Position numbers and translations under genes: made by a program
Shown here: piece by piece, positions 8,111 to 16,654 of the stretch
Numbering within the stretch: the first letter of the stretch is position 1
Layout: every line of letters starts with the position of its first letter
Assembly: GCA_021162065.1 (NCBI GenBank)
Contig: JAGGZK010000041.1
Location: 1-37,985 of the forward strand
Reading direction: 5' to 3'
Source of the DNA: Thermoplasmata archaeon
Lineage (GTDB): Archaea; Thermoplasmatota; E2; UBA202; JdFR-43
DNA: 37,985 bases
The notes under the pieces: generated by a model
Told to the model about the DNA's origin: nothing
What the model saw: the letters and a program-made list of their open reading frames with translations, nothing else
Databases searched by the model: none

Positions 8111-9538
8111 TTAATTCTCAAGCCCGTAATGCTTTAAGAGGTGATGATATTCCTCCACGTCCATCAGATTGCCAACAGCCCTCTGAACCACCTCGCTCAG
8201 CGAGGGATGAATGTGCATCGCCGCATATATGGGATAGGCGCTCTGGCTGGAGGTATACATGAGGTTTATTACTTCATGTATCAAAATGGAGGCATGTGGC
8301 CCTATTATATGCGCCCCCAGAATGCGAAAATCGTTTCTCTCCACTATTATCTTCACAAAGTAATCCTTTGCCTTCATGGCAATTCCCTTCCCCGTATCCT
8401 CGTACCTGTAAAATCCTATGAGAATGTCATCGCCATACTTCTCCACCGCTTTGCTTTCACTCATACCAACACCTGCTATCTCCGGATGGGTGAAGACAGC
8501 ATGGGGGACGGCATGATAATCCACCTTCACCTTCTTCCCCAGGATGGCATTGTAGTAAACCACCTCGCTTTCATAGTTGGCAGCATGTTTGAATAAATGT
8601 TTTCCGGTGGCGTCTCCCATGGCCCACACGCCAGGTTGCAATGTTTGCATGTATTCATTCGTCACAATCCAGCCACGGGAATCAACTTTTATTCCTCCCT
8701 TTTCCGGATGCAGGATATCAGCATTGGATGCCCTGCCGGCGGCTATTAGAAGTGCCTCCGCCTCAAATTCCTTTCTTTCCCCCGATTTCCTGTCAATGGC
8801 AACAATTCTTTTCCTGTCGTCCTGCCATGCCTCCTTCACCTCATGATTGGTGTATATTCTCATATGCTGGCTTAACTTATGAAAAGCGAGGTTTGATATT
8901 TCCGGCTCTTCCTGAGGAAGGAAGCGAGGATTTCTGCCCACTATGGTGACATCCGTGCCCATGGAGGAAAAGAAATGGCCGTATTCTGCTGCTATATACC
9001 CGCCTCCCACTATCACAATGCTCTCTGGCCTGTGCTCTATCCTGAGTATCGTATCGCTTGTGTGATAATCCACCTTCTCTATGCCCTTTATGGGAGGTAT
9101 GTATGGCTTTGAACCGGTGCAGAGAAAGATGGTATCTGCTTTTATTATTTTTTCACCCACCTTTAGCATATAAGGGGCAATGAAGGATGCGACCTCCTGA
9201 TAGTAATCTATGCCCTGGGCATGGCTCAATCCGTGCTTTATCATCTCTATCTCCTCGTCTATGTGGTTTCTCATATACTCCATTATTTCCTCGAATTTTA
9301 TATTCTCAATTCTTGCTTCTATTCCAAATTCTTTAGCCCTCTGTATTTCCCTTACTAGGTCGGCGGGGTGAAGAATGATTTTGGAAGGAATGCATCCTCT
9401 GGTGAGGCATATTCCTCCCGGCTCGTCCTTATCTATGACTGCCACCCTTGCCTCCGGATTTCTTCTCAAAAACGGCTCAACCAGATTCATGGCGGAGCCA
9501 GTGCCTATAACAATCAGATCGTATCTCTCTTCTTCCAT
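8111..9538 (-). CDS. FAD-dependent pyridine nucleotide-disulfide oxidoreductase (dihydrolipoamide dehydrogenase / mycothione reductase-like)
   Basis: YDLIVIGTGSAMN, GGICLTRGCIPSK redox-active CX4C, IVIVGGGYIAAEYGHFFSSMGTDVTIV, VWAMGDATG, C-terminal HIHPSLSEVVQRA. Internal ATG at 9538 (MEEERYD) preferred. Confidence 0.88.
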   Translation of the reverse strand: MEEERYDLIVIGTGSAMNLVEPFLRRNPEARVAVIDKDEPGGICLTRGCIPSKIILHPADLVREIQRAKEFGIEARIENIKFEEIMEYMRNHIDEEIEMIKHGLSHAQGIDYYQEVASFIAPYMLKVGEKIIKADTIFLCTGSKPYIPPIKGIEKVDYHTSDTILRIEHRPESIVIVGGGYIAAEYGHFFSSMGTDVTIVGRNPRFLPQEEPEISNLAFHKLSQHMRIYTNHEVKEAWQDDRKRIVAIDRKSGERKEFEAEALLIAAGRASNADILHPEKGGIKVDSRGWIVTNEYMQTLQPGVWAMGDATGKHLFKHAANYESEVVYYNAILGKKVKVDYHAVPHAVFTHPEIAGVGMSESKAVEKYGDDILIGFYRYEDTGKGIAMKAKDYFVKIIVERNDFRILGAHIIGPHASILIHEVINLMYTSSQSAYPIYAAMHIHPSLSEVVQRAVGNLMDVEEYHHLLKHYGLEN

Positions 9539-9625
9539 AAAACTTAATACGGCATTCATTTTATTCTTTTGGCTGCGGTGCCATGCCACTCATTAACTCG
9601 ATGTCAATAAAAACGAAATAAATAA

Positions 9626-9642
9626 ATAGCAAATTTTGCTAT
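9626..9642. promoter_or_regulatory. Perfect 8-bp inverted repeat ATAGCAAA-T-TTTGCTAT (candidate operator)
   Basis: Direct reading: arms 9626-9633 and 9635-9642 are exact reverse complements, in the intergenic region between the divergent flavoprotein and fumarase genes. Confidence 0.5.
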
Positions 9643-9646
9643 AATT

Positions 9647-9740
9647 GCGGGAAGGATAGGCTGGTGGCAAAAGGCATCCCATCCCCTCCCAAGTAGGTGC
9701 TTTTTTTCCGGCCTGTCCTTCCATATTCCCCTTTTTTATT
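9647..9740 (+). ncRNA. Candidate structured non-coding RNA (long hairpin)
   Basis: Left arm 9650-9664 GGAAGGATAGGCTGG pairs over 15 positions (two G-U) with 9708-9722 CCGGCCTGTCCTTCC. Inner stem 9669-9678 AAAAGGCATC pairs with 9696-9705 GGTGCTTTTT. 17-nt C-rich apical loop. T6 at 9732-9737. TATA-like AAATAAATAAAT about 25 nt upstream. Confidence 0.5.
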
Positions 9741-9779
9741 TGTGGGTGCATATTTTTAAATCAAAACCGTATTACCCAT

Positions 9780-10640
9780 ATGAAGGAGAAAATTTCGGAT
9801 GCCATCGCCGATTTGCTCGGAAGGGCCGTCATAGATTTGCCGGAGGATGTGGAAAATGCCTTGAAAAGGGCAATGGAACAGGAGGAGGGGGCGGCAAAAA
9901 CCCAGCTCATGGCGATTCTGAAAAATGTGGAGCTGGCAAGGCAGCAGAAAAAACCCATGTGCCAGGATACGGGCACACCCACCTTTTATGTCAAAGCAGG
10001 CATAGATTTTCCCTATCTCGACATACTTGAAGAGGCGATAGTTGAAGGCGTTAGGAAGGCCACTTCCAGGATACCTCTCCGCCCCAACGCCGTGGATGTG
10101 CTTACGGGAAAGAATAGCGGGGATAACACAGGCCGTTTCATCCCCTACATAAACTGGGAGATGGTGGAGGGCGATGAATGCATAATAACGGCAATGCCCA
10201 AGGGTGGTGGCTCTGAAAACATGTCCACGCTCAGGATGCTGAAACCGGGTGTCGGCATAGAAGGGGTAAAAAAATTCGTTGTTGAATGGATGGTGGAGGC
10301 GGCGGGAAATCCATGCCCTCCCACCACCGTTGGAGTAGGTATAGGTGGAGGAGCTGACATAGCCATGAAACTGGCGAAGAAGGCGCTGTTGAGAAAGATA
10401 GGGGAGAGACATGAGAATGAAATCATAGCAGAAATGGAGGAGGAGTTGCTTAAAGCCATAAATTCCACCGGCATAGGGGCCATGGGTCTGGGTGGAAAGA
10501 CAACGGTGCTGGATGTGCATATTGAGGTGGCGCATCGCCACCCTGCCTCGCTGCCTGTTGCCATAGCCGTGCAGTGCTGGGCCAACAGAAGGAAAAGCAT
10601 GAAGATAGATAAGGAGGGAAAAATATGGAATATAGATTGA
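9780..10640 (+). CDS. fumA: Fumarate hydratase class I, alpha (N-terminal) subunit
   Basis: [83 protein letters not shown]. Confidence 0.93.
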   Translation: MKEKISDAIADLLGRAVIDLPEDVENALKRAMEQEEGAAKTQLMAILKNVELARQQKKPMCQDTGTPTFYVKAGIDFPYLDILEEAIVEGVRKATSRIPLRPNAVDVLTGKNSGDNTGRFIPYINWEMVEGDECIITAMPKGGGSENMSTLRMLKPGVGIEGVKKFVVEWMVEAAGNPCPPTTVGVGIGGGADIAMKLAKKALLRKIGERHENEIIAEMEEELLKAINSTGIGAMGLGGKTTVLDVHIEVAHRHPASLPVAIAVQCWANRRKSMKIDKEGKIWNID

Positions 10641-11209
10641 ATCTGCCCGTGGGGGCTGAGGAGATTGAGAAAATAAAGGCGGGAGATGTGTTGTATATAA
10701 CTGGCACAATGGTGACAGCAAGAGATGAAGCACACAAAATGGCGATAGAAAAGTATGATGCCGGAGAGGAGTTGCCTCTGGACTTTTCAAAGGTTGCGGT
10801 ATATCACTGCGGCCCCATAGTGAGAAAAGTTGATGACAAATGGGAGGTGGTGGCAGCAGGACCGACGACAAGCAGCAGGATGGAGATTTTTGAGTATGAC
10901 TTCATAAAGAGGTTTGGCACACGCATAATAGTGGGCAAGGGAGGCATGGGAAAAAGGACAGCGGAGGCATGCCGGGAATTCAAAGCAGTTTACACCGCTT
11001 TTACAGGAGGGGCGGCCGTTCTGGCAGCCGATGCCATCAAGAGAATAAAGGACGTGTTCTGGCTGGAGGAACTGGGAATGCCTGAAGCACTGTGGGTGAT
11101 GGAGGTGGAGAACTTTGGGCCATTGACGGTAACAATAGATTCCCACGGAAGAAATCTCACAGAGGAGGTAAAGGAGGAAGCCAGGAAGGTGGCGGAGAGA
11201 ATATTTTAA
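10625..11209 (+). CDS. fumB: Fumarate hydratase class I, beta (C-terminal) subunit
   Basis: AGDVLYITGTMVTARDEAHK, VYHCGPIVRK, VVAAGPTTSSRM, IIVGKGGMG; overlaps the alpha-subunit gene by 16 bp. Confidence 0.93.
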   Translation: MEYRLNLPVGAEEIEKIKAGDVLYITGTMVTARDEAHKMAIEKYDAGEELPLDFSKVAVYHCGPIVRKVDDKWEVVAAGPTTSSRMEIFEYDFIKRFGTRIIVGKGGMGKRTAEACREFKAVYTAFTGGAAVLAADAIKRIKDVFWLEELGMPEALWVMEVENFGPLTVTIDSHGRNLTEEVKEEARKVAERIF

Positions 11210-11370
11210 TGGAATAGATGAAGGAATATTTCCGCAAAAAACGCCAGGCATAAAACAATGCTGCCTATTATCCCCAGAATCTTATCCGTAAATAAGGAAA
11301 GAATTACAGAGATAATGCCTGCCATCATGAGAGTAAACAACAGCATTTCCCTTTTCTCCCCTCTGCTCAC
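11206..11370 (-). CDS. Small (54 aa) two-helix membrane protein, not in the supplied ORF track
   Basis: Manual translation from GTG at 11370: VSRGEKREMLLFTLMMAGIISVILSLFTDKILGIIGSIVLCLAFFAEIFLHLFH. TATA-like TTTAAATA lies about 20-27 nt upstream of the GTG. Confidence 0.5.
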   Translation of the reverse strand: MSRGEKREMLLFTLMMAGIISVILSLFTDKILGIIGSIVLCLAFFAEIFLHLFH

Positions 11371-11470
11371 AATAATTATAGTATTAGAGTATTTAAAGCA
11401 TTATTTGATGTTCGCAATTCAACGGATATAAAACCCAAAAGGATAAATAGCACACCAATTTATTTCCCCA

Positions 11471-12787
11471 ATGCTCAAAAATTTTGGAGATGCTTTGAAA
11501 AGTGCCTTCCGAAAAATCGCCAATGCTCCTTTCATCGATAAGAGTCTGATAAAGGAAGTTGTTCGTGATATTCAACGTGCTCTGATTGCAGGGGATGTGA
11601 ATGTTAAGCTCGTGCTTGAAGTTTCGAAGAGGATAGAGAGGAGAGCGCTGGAGGAAAAGCCATTACCGGGAATGAGCAACAGAGAGCATGTGCTCCGCAT
11701 CCTCCATGAAGAACTGGCATCCATTCTTGGAAAGGGCAGGGAGTTGCCACTCAAAAAGCAGCGCATAATGATGGTTGGGCTGTATGGACAGGGGAAGACG
11801 ACGACATGCGGTAAACTGGCAAAACTTTTCCAGAAAAAGGGTATGAAAGTTGCTTTAATAGCAGGAGATGTTCATCGCCCCGCCGCCTATGAGCAGCTCA
11901 AGCAGATTGCAGAGAGCATAAATGTGCCCGTATATGGAGGGGGGAAAACAGCTGAGAAAACTGTTAAGGAAGGGCTGGAGAAATTTTCAAAGTATGATGT
12001 TATAATAATAGACACCGCTGGAAGACATGCTCTGGAGGATGATTTGATAAAGGAAATGAAGAATGTGGCGAAGATTGCCAATCCCGATGAGAAGATATTG
12101 GTCATAGATGCCTCTGTGGGCCAGCAGGCGGGCAAGCAGGCAAAGGCCTTCAACGATGCCATAGGAATAACAGGTGTGATTCTTACAAAAATGGACGGCA
12201 CGGCCAAGGGAGGAGGAGCCCTTTCAGCAGTGGCGGAAACGGGGGCACCCATAGTTTACATAGGCGTTGGAGAGCATATGGAAGATCTGGAAAAATTCGA
12301 TGCCACCCGCTTTCTCTCCCGTCTCCTCGGCATGGGCGATTTGCAGAGCCTGCTGGAGAAAGCGGAGGAAGCGGCAAAGGGAAAGGAAAAGAAGGTGGAA
12401 GAGGCTGCAAAGAAGATGCTTTCCGGAAGATTCACGCTCCTCGACATGTATGAGCAGATGGAGCTGCTTTCCGGAATGGGCCCCTTTCAGAAACTGGCGG
12501 ATCTGCTTCCTTTGGGAGGAAAGTTGAGGGATGAGGACGTGCAGGCGACTCAGGAGCGGCTGAAGAAATTCAGGGTGATAATGGATTCCATGACGAGGAA
12601 GGAACTGGAAAACCCTGCCATAATAAAATCATCGCATATTAAAAGAATAGCAAGAGGTGCTGGAGTGGAGACGAGGGATGTGAAGGAATTGATAAAATAC
12701 TACAACACCTCCAAGAAAATGATGAAGAGTCTGTCAAACAAGAGGATGCAAAGAAAACTGATGAAACAACTGGGAATGAAAATATGA
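11471..12787 (+). CDS. srp54: Signal recognition particle 54 kDa GTPase
   Basis: GLYGQGKTTTCGKLAK P-loop, GDVHRPAAYEQL, IIDTAGRHALEDDLI, LTKMDGTAKGGGAL; M domain with GMGPFQKLADLLP and MDSMTRKELENP. Confidence 0.96.
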   Translation: MLKNFGDALKSAFRKIANAPFIDKSLIKEVVRDIQRALIAGDVNVKLVLEVSKRIERRALEEKPLPGMSNREHVLRILHEELASILGKGRELPLKKQRIMMVGLYGQGKTTTCGKLAKLFQKKGMKVALIAGDVHRPAAYEQLKQIAESINVPVYGGGKTAEKTVKEGLEKFSKYDVIIIDTAGRHALEDDLIKEMKNVAKIANPDEKILVIDASVGQQAGKQAKAFNDAIGITGVILTKMDGTAKGGGALSAVAETGAPIVYIGVGEHMEDLEKFDATRFLSRLLGMGDLQSLLEKAEEAAKGKEKKVEEAAKKMLSGRFTLLDMYEQMELLSGMGPFQKLADLLPLGGKLRDEDVQATQERLKKFRVIMDSMTRKELENPAIIKSSHIKRIARGAGVETRDVKELIKYYNTSKKMMKSLSNKRMQRKLMKQLGMKI

Positions 12788-12835
12788 TTCAGGATAAATA
12801 AAAAAGAAAAAGGGGCTGGCTCATTCGCGAGCCAG
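12788..12835 (-). terminator. Hairpin plus T-rich tail at the 3' end of alba
   Basis: CTGGCTC (12816-12822) / GAGCCAG (12829-12835), 7-bp perfect stem overlapping the alba stop codon, followed on the minus strand by CCCCTTTTTCTTTTTTATTTATCC. Confidence 0.55.
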
Positions 12836-13102
12836 GTATATCTCTATGCAAGAGACGTTGATTTTGTTGCCCTCTTCGTTTGTAAGCTCCTCGGTGTATA
12901 TCTTGACGTCCTTGATTTGTGCGTCGGTCACAAACCTTCTCCTGACGATCTCTGCAACGTCTACGGCCCTCGATATGGCCCTTCCTCTTGCCTTTATTGC
13001 CACCTGGTTCACTCCAGAGTTCAGCTGGGTTATTGCAGCCAGCACGTAGTTCATTGGTGGCTTATTTCCCACGTATATCACATTTTCCTGTTCTTCTGCC
13101 AT
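12821..13102 (-). CDS. albA: DNA/RNA-binding protein Alba
   Basis: [64 protein letters not shown] and TATA box upstream of the ATG at 13102. The longer ORF to 13507 is an artefact. Confidence 0.95.
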   Translation of the reverse strand: MAEEQENVIYVGNKPPMNYVLAAITQLNSGVNQVAIKARGRAISRAVDVAEIVRRRFVTDAQIKDVKIYTEELTNEEGNKINVSCIEIYLARE

Positions 13103-13109
13103 TTTTATC

Positions 13110-13129
13110 CCTCCGCTTGGAAATATAAA
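13110..13129 (-). promoter_or_regulatory. alba promoter/leader: TATA-like element (13122-13129) and Shine-Dalgarno GGAGG (13110-13114)
   Basis: Minus-strand reading ATTTATATTTCCAAGCGGAGGGATAAAAATG. Confidence 0.5.
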
Positions 13130-13201
13130 TGTGCAATATAAAATTATCGCTGGACAACACAAATTACAACAAGAATTAAAATCTCTCCAGCAATAAACAT
13201 C

Positions 13202-13750
13202 ATGAAAATGCTCGTCCACATATGCTGTGCTCCATGCTTTGCCTATCCACATAAAAGATTGATGGAGGAGGGGCATGAGGTGACGGGATACTGGTACAAC
13301 CCCAACATACATCCCTACATGGAATACATGGCAAGGAAGGAGGCGCTGCAGAAATATGCAGAGATTGAGGAGGTGGAGGTGATATATGAGGGATATGATT
13401 TCATAGATTATCTCAAAATGCAACTGCAGAATGTGGAACGTCCCCAGAGATGCATAAACTGTTATTCCTATAGGCTGGAGAGGGCGGCAAAATACGCCAA
13501 GCAACACGGATTTGATGCCTTCACAACCACTCTGCTCGTGTCACATCATCAGTACCATGATTCCATAAAAAAGGTGGGAGAGGAAATGGGAGAAAAATAT
13601 GGCATTCCTTTTTACTACGAGGATTTCCGCCCCGGCTACAAACAGGGAAAGGCGATAGCGAAGGCATACAGCCTCTACAGTCAGAAATACTGCGGATGTT
13701 TAATAAGCGAGTGGGAAAGATTCGGAGGAATGAAGGAGGCCACCAGATAA
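13202..13750 (+). CDS. queH: Epoxyqueuosine reductase QueH family (DUF208/COG1636)
   Basis: [69 protein letters not shown]: Cys pattern of the QueH family. Confidence 0.88.
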   Translation: MKMLVHICCAPCFAYPHKRLMEEGHEVTGYWYNPNIHPYMEYMARKEALQKYAEIEEVEVIYEGYDFIDYLKMQLQNVERPQRCINCYSYRLERAAKYAKQHGFDAFTTTLLVSHHQYHDSIKKVGEEMGEKYGIPFYYEDFRPGYKQGKAIAKAYSLYSQKYCGCLISEWERFGGMKEATR

Positions 13751-13781
13751 GATTTAAATATTTTACCTCTTTTAGTAGATT

Positions 13782-15167
13782 ATGAATCCCTTTCTCAATC
13801 CTCTATTCTCCGCCAAGATACTGTGGCATTACATGACAGATATAAACAGGGCATGGAAACTCAACCCGGAAGAGTTAAAGAAATATCAGGACAGGGCTCT
13901 CAGGAAAACGGTGAGATATGCATACACAACACCTCTCTATCGCAGAAAATACAGGGAGGCGGGCATTCATCCTGATGATATTCATGGCATCGACGATATA
14001 AAGAAACTCCCCCTGATCACCAAGAAGGATCTCATAGAGGGTTTTCCCGATGATATTGTACCCGTGAGATATAAAAAGGAAAATGCCTATGTGGTCGGCA
14101 CCTCCGGCTCCTCCGGCAGACCCATGCAGATGTATAAGGATGTGGAATACATCATGATTGAAGCTCTGGCGGGAGTGAGATTGCTCAAAGCATATGGCAT
14201 GCACTGGAGAAAGTCGAGAATAACCAACATCGGCGACTTCTCCGTGCCGAAGACAACGGATGAGGAGTGTCTAAAGAAGGGGCTGATGGGCAATCTCTCT
14301 CCCTTCTTTTCTCTCGACAACTATCAGAATCTCTACACTGGGGAGGAGACAAAGGTGCTGATGGAAAAAATGGATTCCTTCAGGCCGGAACTCCTCATTG
14401 CCTACACCAGTGTTCTTGTGGGACTTGCCACCCTTAAAATGAAGGGTATGGGAAAGAATGTTAATCCGAAATACATAGTTTCCAGCGGGGAGGTGCTGGA
14501 TGAGTACACGAGAAAATATATAGAGGAGGCATTCAACGCCAAGGTTCTTAATTTATATGCCACCACCGAGGGAGGGACAATAGCATTTGAATGCACCCGG
14601 GGCAATCTCCACATAAACAGCGACTTTGTGCATGTGGAGGTTCTTGATAAGGATGGCAACGAGGTGGGAGAGAATGAATTCGGGAGTATTGTCATAACAC
14701 GCCTCTTCCCGGGAGGGACGCCAATAGTCAGATATACAGGCCTGAACGACATCGTCTCCGTAAGCAACGAGAGGTGTGATTGCGGAATGAATACCCCTCT
14801 CCTCAAAAATCTGGAGGGAAGGAAAAAGGATGCCATCATATTGCCGGATGGGCGAATATTTCCTCCAGCTACCGTCCCCATGCCCCTGGCGGAGGCGGCT
14901 GAAAAACTCCACACAAAGAAGATAAGAAGATTCCAGTTCGTGCAGAAAAAAATAGATGACATAGAGATAAGGGTGGAGATGGAGGAAGGAGAGAAAGAAA
15001 AGGAGAAACTGCTTGATGAGATAAGGAAGAACTATGAAAAATTGTTTGGAGAGGGGGTAAAGGTAGTGGTGAAGGAAGTGGAAGAAGTGGAAAAGGTGGA
15101 TGGCTATATGAAGCCGCTGGTGATTTCAAAGCTGGACAGCAAGGTCATAGAAAAGGCGTTGCTTTAA
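13782..15167 (+). CDS. PaaK-type AMP-forming ligase (phenylacetate-CoA ligase / coenzyme F390 synthetase-like)
   Basis: YVVGTSGSSGRPMQMYKD P-loop, LNLYATTEGGTIAFEC, IVITRLFPGGTPIVRYTGLNDIV, CDCGMNTPLLKNLEGRKKDAIILPDGR. Confidence 0.85.
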   Translation: MNPFLNPLFSAKILWHYMTDINRAWKLNPEELKKYQDRALRKTVRYAYTTPLYRRKYREAGIHPDDIHGIDDIKKLPLITKKDLIEGFPDDIVPVRYKKENAYVVGTSGSSGRPMQMYKDVEYIMIEALAGVRLLKAYGMHWRKSRITNIGDFSVPKTTDEECLKKGLMGNLSPFFSLDNYQNLYTGEETKVLMEKMDSFRPELLIAYTSVLVGLATLKMKGMGKNVNPKYIVSSGEVLDEYTRKYIEEAFNAKVLNLYATTEGGTIAFECTRGNLHINSDFVHVEVLDKDGNEVGENEFGSIVITRLFPGGTPIVRYTGLNDIVSVSNERCDCGMNTPLLKNLEGRKKDAIILPDGRIFPPATVPMPLAEAAEKLHTKKIRRFQFVQKKIDDIEIRVEMEEGEKEKEKLLDEIRKNYEKLFGEGVKVVVKEVEEVEKVDGYMKPLVISKLDSKVIEKALL

Positions 15168-16600
15168 TGCTGCTCCACCGATTTCCATACCTTCTCATCC
15201 TTCTCGGTTCTGTACAGCAATATCTTTAATAGTGAGAAGCCGGCATTCAGAAGGCGTATATCCATTCTGGAGAGGAATTTGAAAACCTCCCCTGCCACAT
15301 AGGATGGACGGAGATAGAACCTTTTATATGCCACATTCTTCCAGTGAAGCAACTCCTCTCTCGTAAAATTGCCCAGCCCTCTTTCGGAATCGCTCTCCAC
15401 CATGTATTCATCCTCCGATATTTTTCCCTCCGCCACCGCCTCCTCCCATAGTTGCGAGCCGGGCATGTAACGGAGTATGAAAAACTCCGCCATATCCAGA
15501 GGGAGAGAGCATGCAAAATCTATGGTTTTCCTTATATGCTCTTCTCTTTCCACAGGAGCACCTATTATGAAATTCCCTATGGTGAAAAATCCCGTTTTAT
15601 GGCTGAGTTGCACTGCTTTCCTTATCTGCTCCAGGGTTATCTCCTTGCGATAGAAATCCAGTATTTCCTGATTTCCTGACTCTAAGCCAAAAGATATCAT
15701 TCTCACCCCTGCCTTCCACATTTTCTTGTAGGTGGCTTTATCGGCAGAATCCACTCTTGCACCATTCACAAACATGGTGATATCTATGCCCCTATCAAGA
15801 ATCATATCCATTATTTTGTTAACCCTTTTCAGATTGCTCATGAAATTGTCATCAGCCAAAATGATGTTTTTGTATCCTCTTTCATAAAGCATTTCTATTT
15901 CGTCCACCACATTTTCGGCACTTCTTATTCTGTAACTCCCCATGGAAAGCAGGCGGCGGCTGCAGAATGTGCATTTTCTGGGGCAGCCCCTGCTTGTTAG
16001 AATGGCGGTTGTCTTTCCCTCGAATAGTTTGAAACCATAGGAATAACCGTAGTCGTATCTCTCCACCAGTTCGTGGGCAGGGAAAGGTATGGCATCTATA
16101 TTCTTAATCACCTCCGGTTCCCTGCCCTTTTTCACCTCTCCATTTTTTCTGTAGTATACCCCCCTTCCCTCCTCCGCATTCTTTCGCCCTTCCAGTATGG
16201 CAACCATATCAAGGATGCTATTCTCTCCTTCTCCAAGGCATAGCATATCAATATTCATCTCCGTCATGGACGCATGCGGATAAAGGGTTGGATGGGGACC
16301 GCCTGCTATCACCGGCATGTCGGGTTGCATCTCCTTTACAATTTTCACAATTCTTTCGGAATTATCCAAGGCGAAGGTGGGAATGGTTATCCCGACTGCA
16401 TCCACAGAATTCAAGGCCCTTCTTATTTTGTCACCCGCATTCTCCTCTCCTCTGGTATCAAGAACTTTTACCTCATGTCCATTTTCTATTAGCATGGATG
16501 CAAGGTAAAGAGGACCAAGAGGAGGGGCATAGAGAAAGGATTTTTCACCCCTTTCAAGAGAAAAAGTATCTGTGGTGGGATACAGGAAGAGAAATTTCAT
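15164..16600 (-). CDS. B12-binding-domain radical SAM protein
   Basis: N-terminal Rossmann domain APPLGPLYLASMLIENGHEVKVLDTRG; ITIPTFALDNSERIV; VIAGGPHPTLYP; radical SAM motif TSRGCPRKCTFCSRR; FGLESGNQEILDFYRK. Confidence 0.87.
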   Translation of the reverse strand: MKFLFLYPTTDTFSLERGEKSFLYAPPLGPLYLASMLIENGHEVKVLDTRGEENAGDKIRRALNSVDAVGITIPTFALDNSERIVKIVKEMQPDMPVIAGGPHPTLYPHASMTEMNIDMLCLGEGENSILDMVAILEGRKNAEEGRGVYYRKNGEVKKGREPEVIKNIDAIPFPAHELVERYDYGYSYGFKLFEGKTTAILTSRGCPRKCTFCSRRLLSMGSYRIRSAENVVDEIEMLYERGYKNIILADDNFMSNLKRVNKIMDMILDRGIDITMFVNGARVDSADKATYKKMWKAGVRMISFGLESGNQEILDFYRKEITLEQIRKAVQLSHKTGFFTIGNFIIGAPVEREEHIRKTIDFACSLPLDMAEFFILRYMPGSQLWEEAVAEGKISEDEYMVESDSERGLGNFTREELLHWKNVAYKRFYLRPSYVAGEVFKFLSRMDIRLLNAGFSLLKILLYRTEKDEKVWKSVEQH

Positions 16601-16654
16601 ACTCTCATTAAATGGATGTTTTTTAAAAATGTTTTGGATTGTTCTCCGCTTTGC

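Noticed and set aside
8186-8215. Palindrome CCTCGCTCAGCGAGG
   Set aside because: Lies inside the flavoprotein coding region over the conserved HPSLSEVVQRA motif; most likely codon coincidence.
9756-10871. 371-aa minus-strand ORF antisense to the fumarase genes
   Set aside because: His/Pro/Leu-rich translation with no domain signature; both fumarase subunits on the plus strand are unambiguous. Such ORFs arise from the codon bias of this genome.
12821-13507. 228-aa ORF extending alba upstream
   Set aside because: The extra N-terminus is antisense to queH and crosses the alba promoter and SD; true alba begins at 13102.
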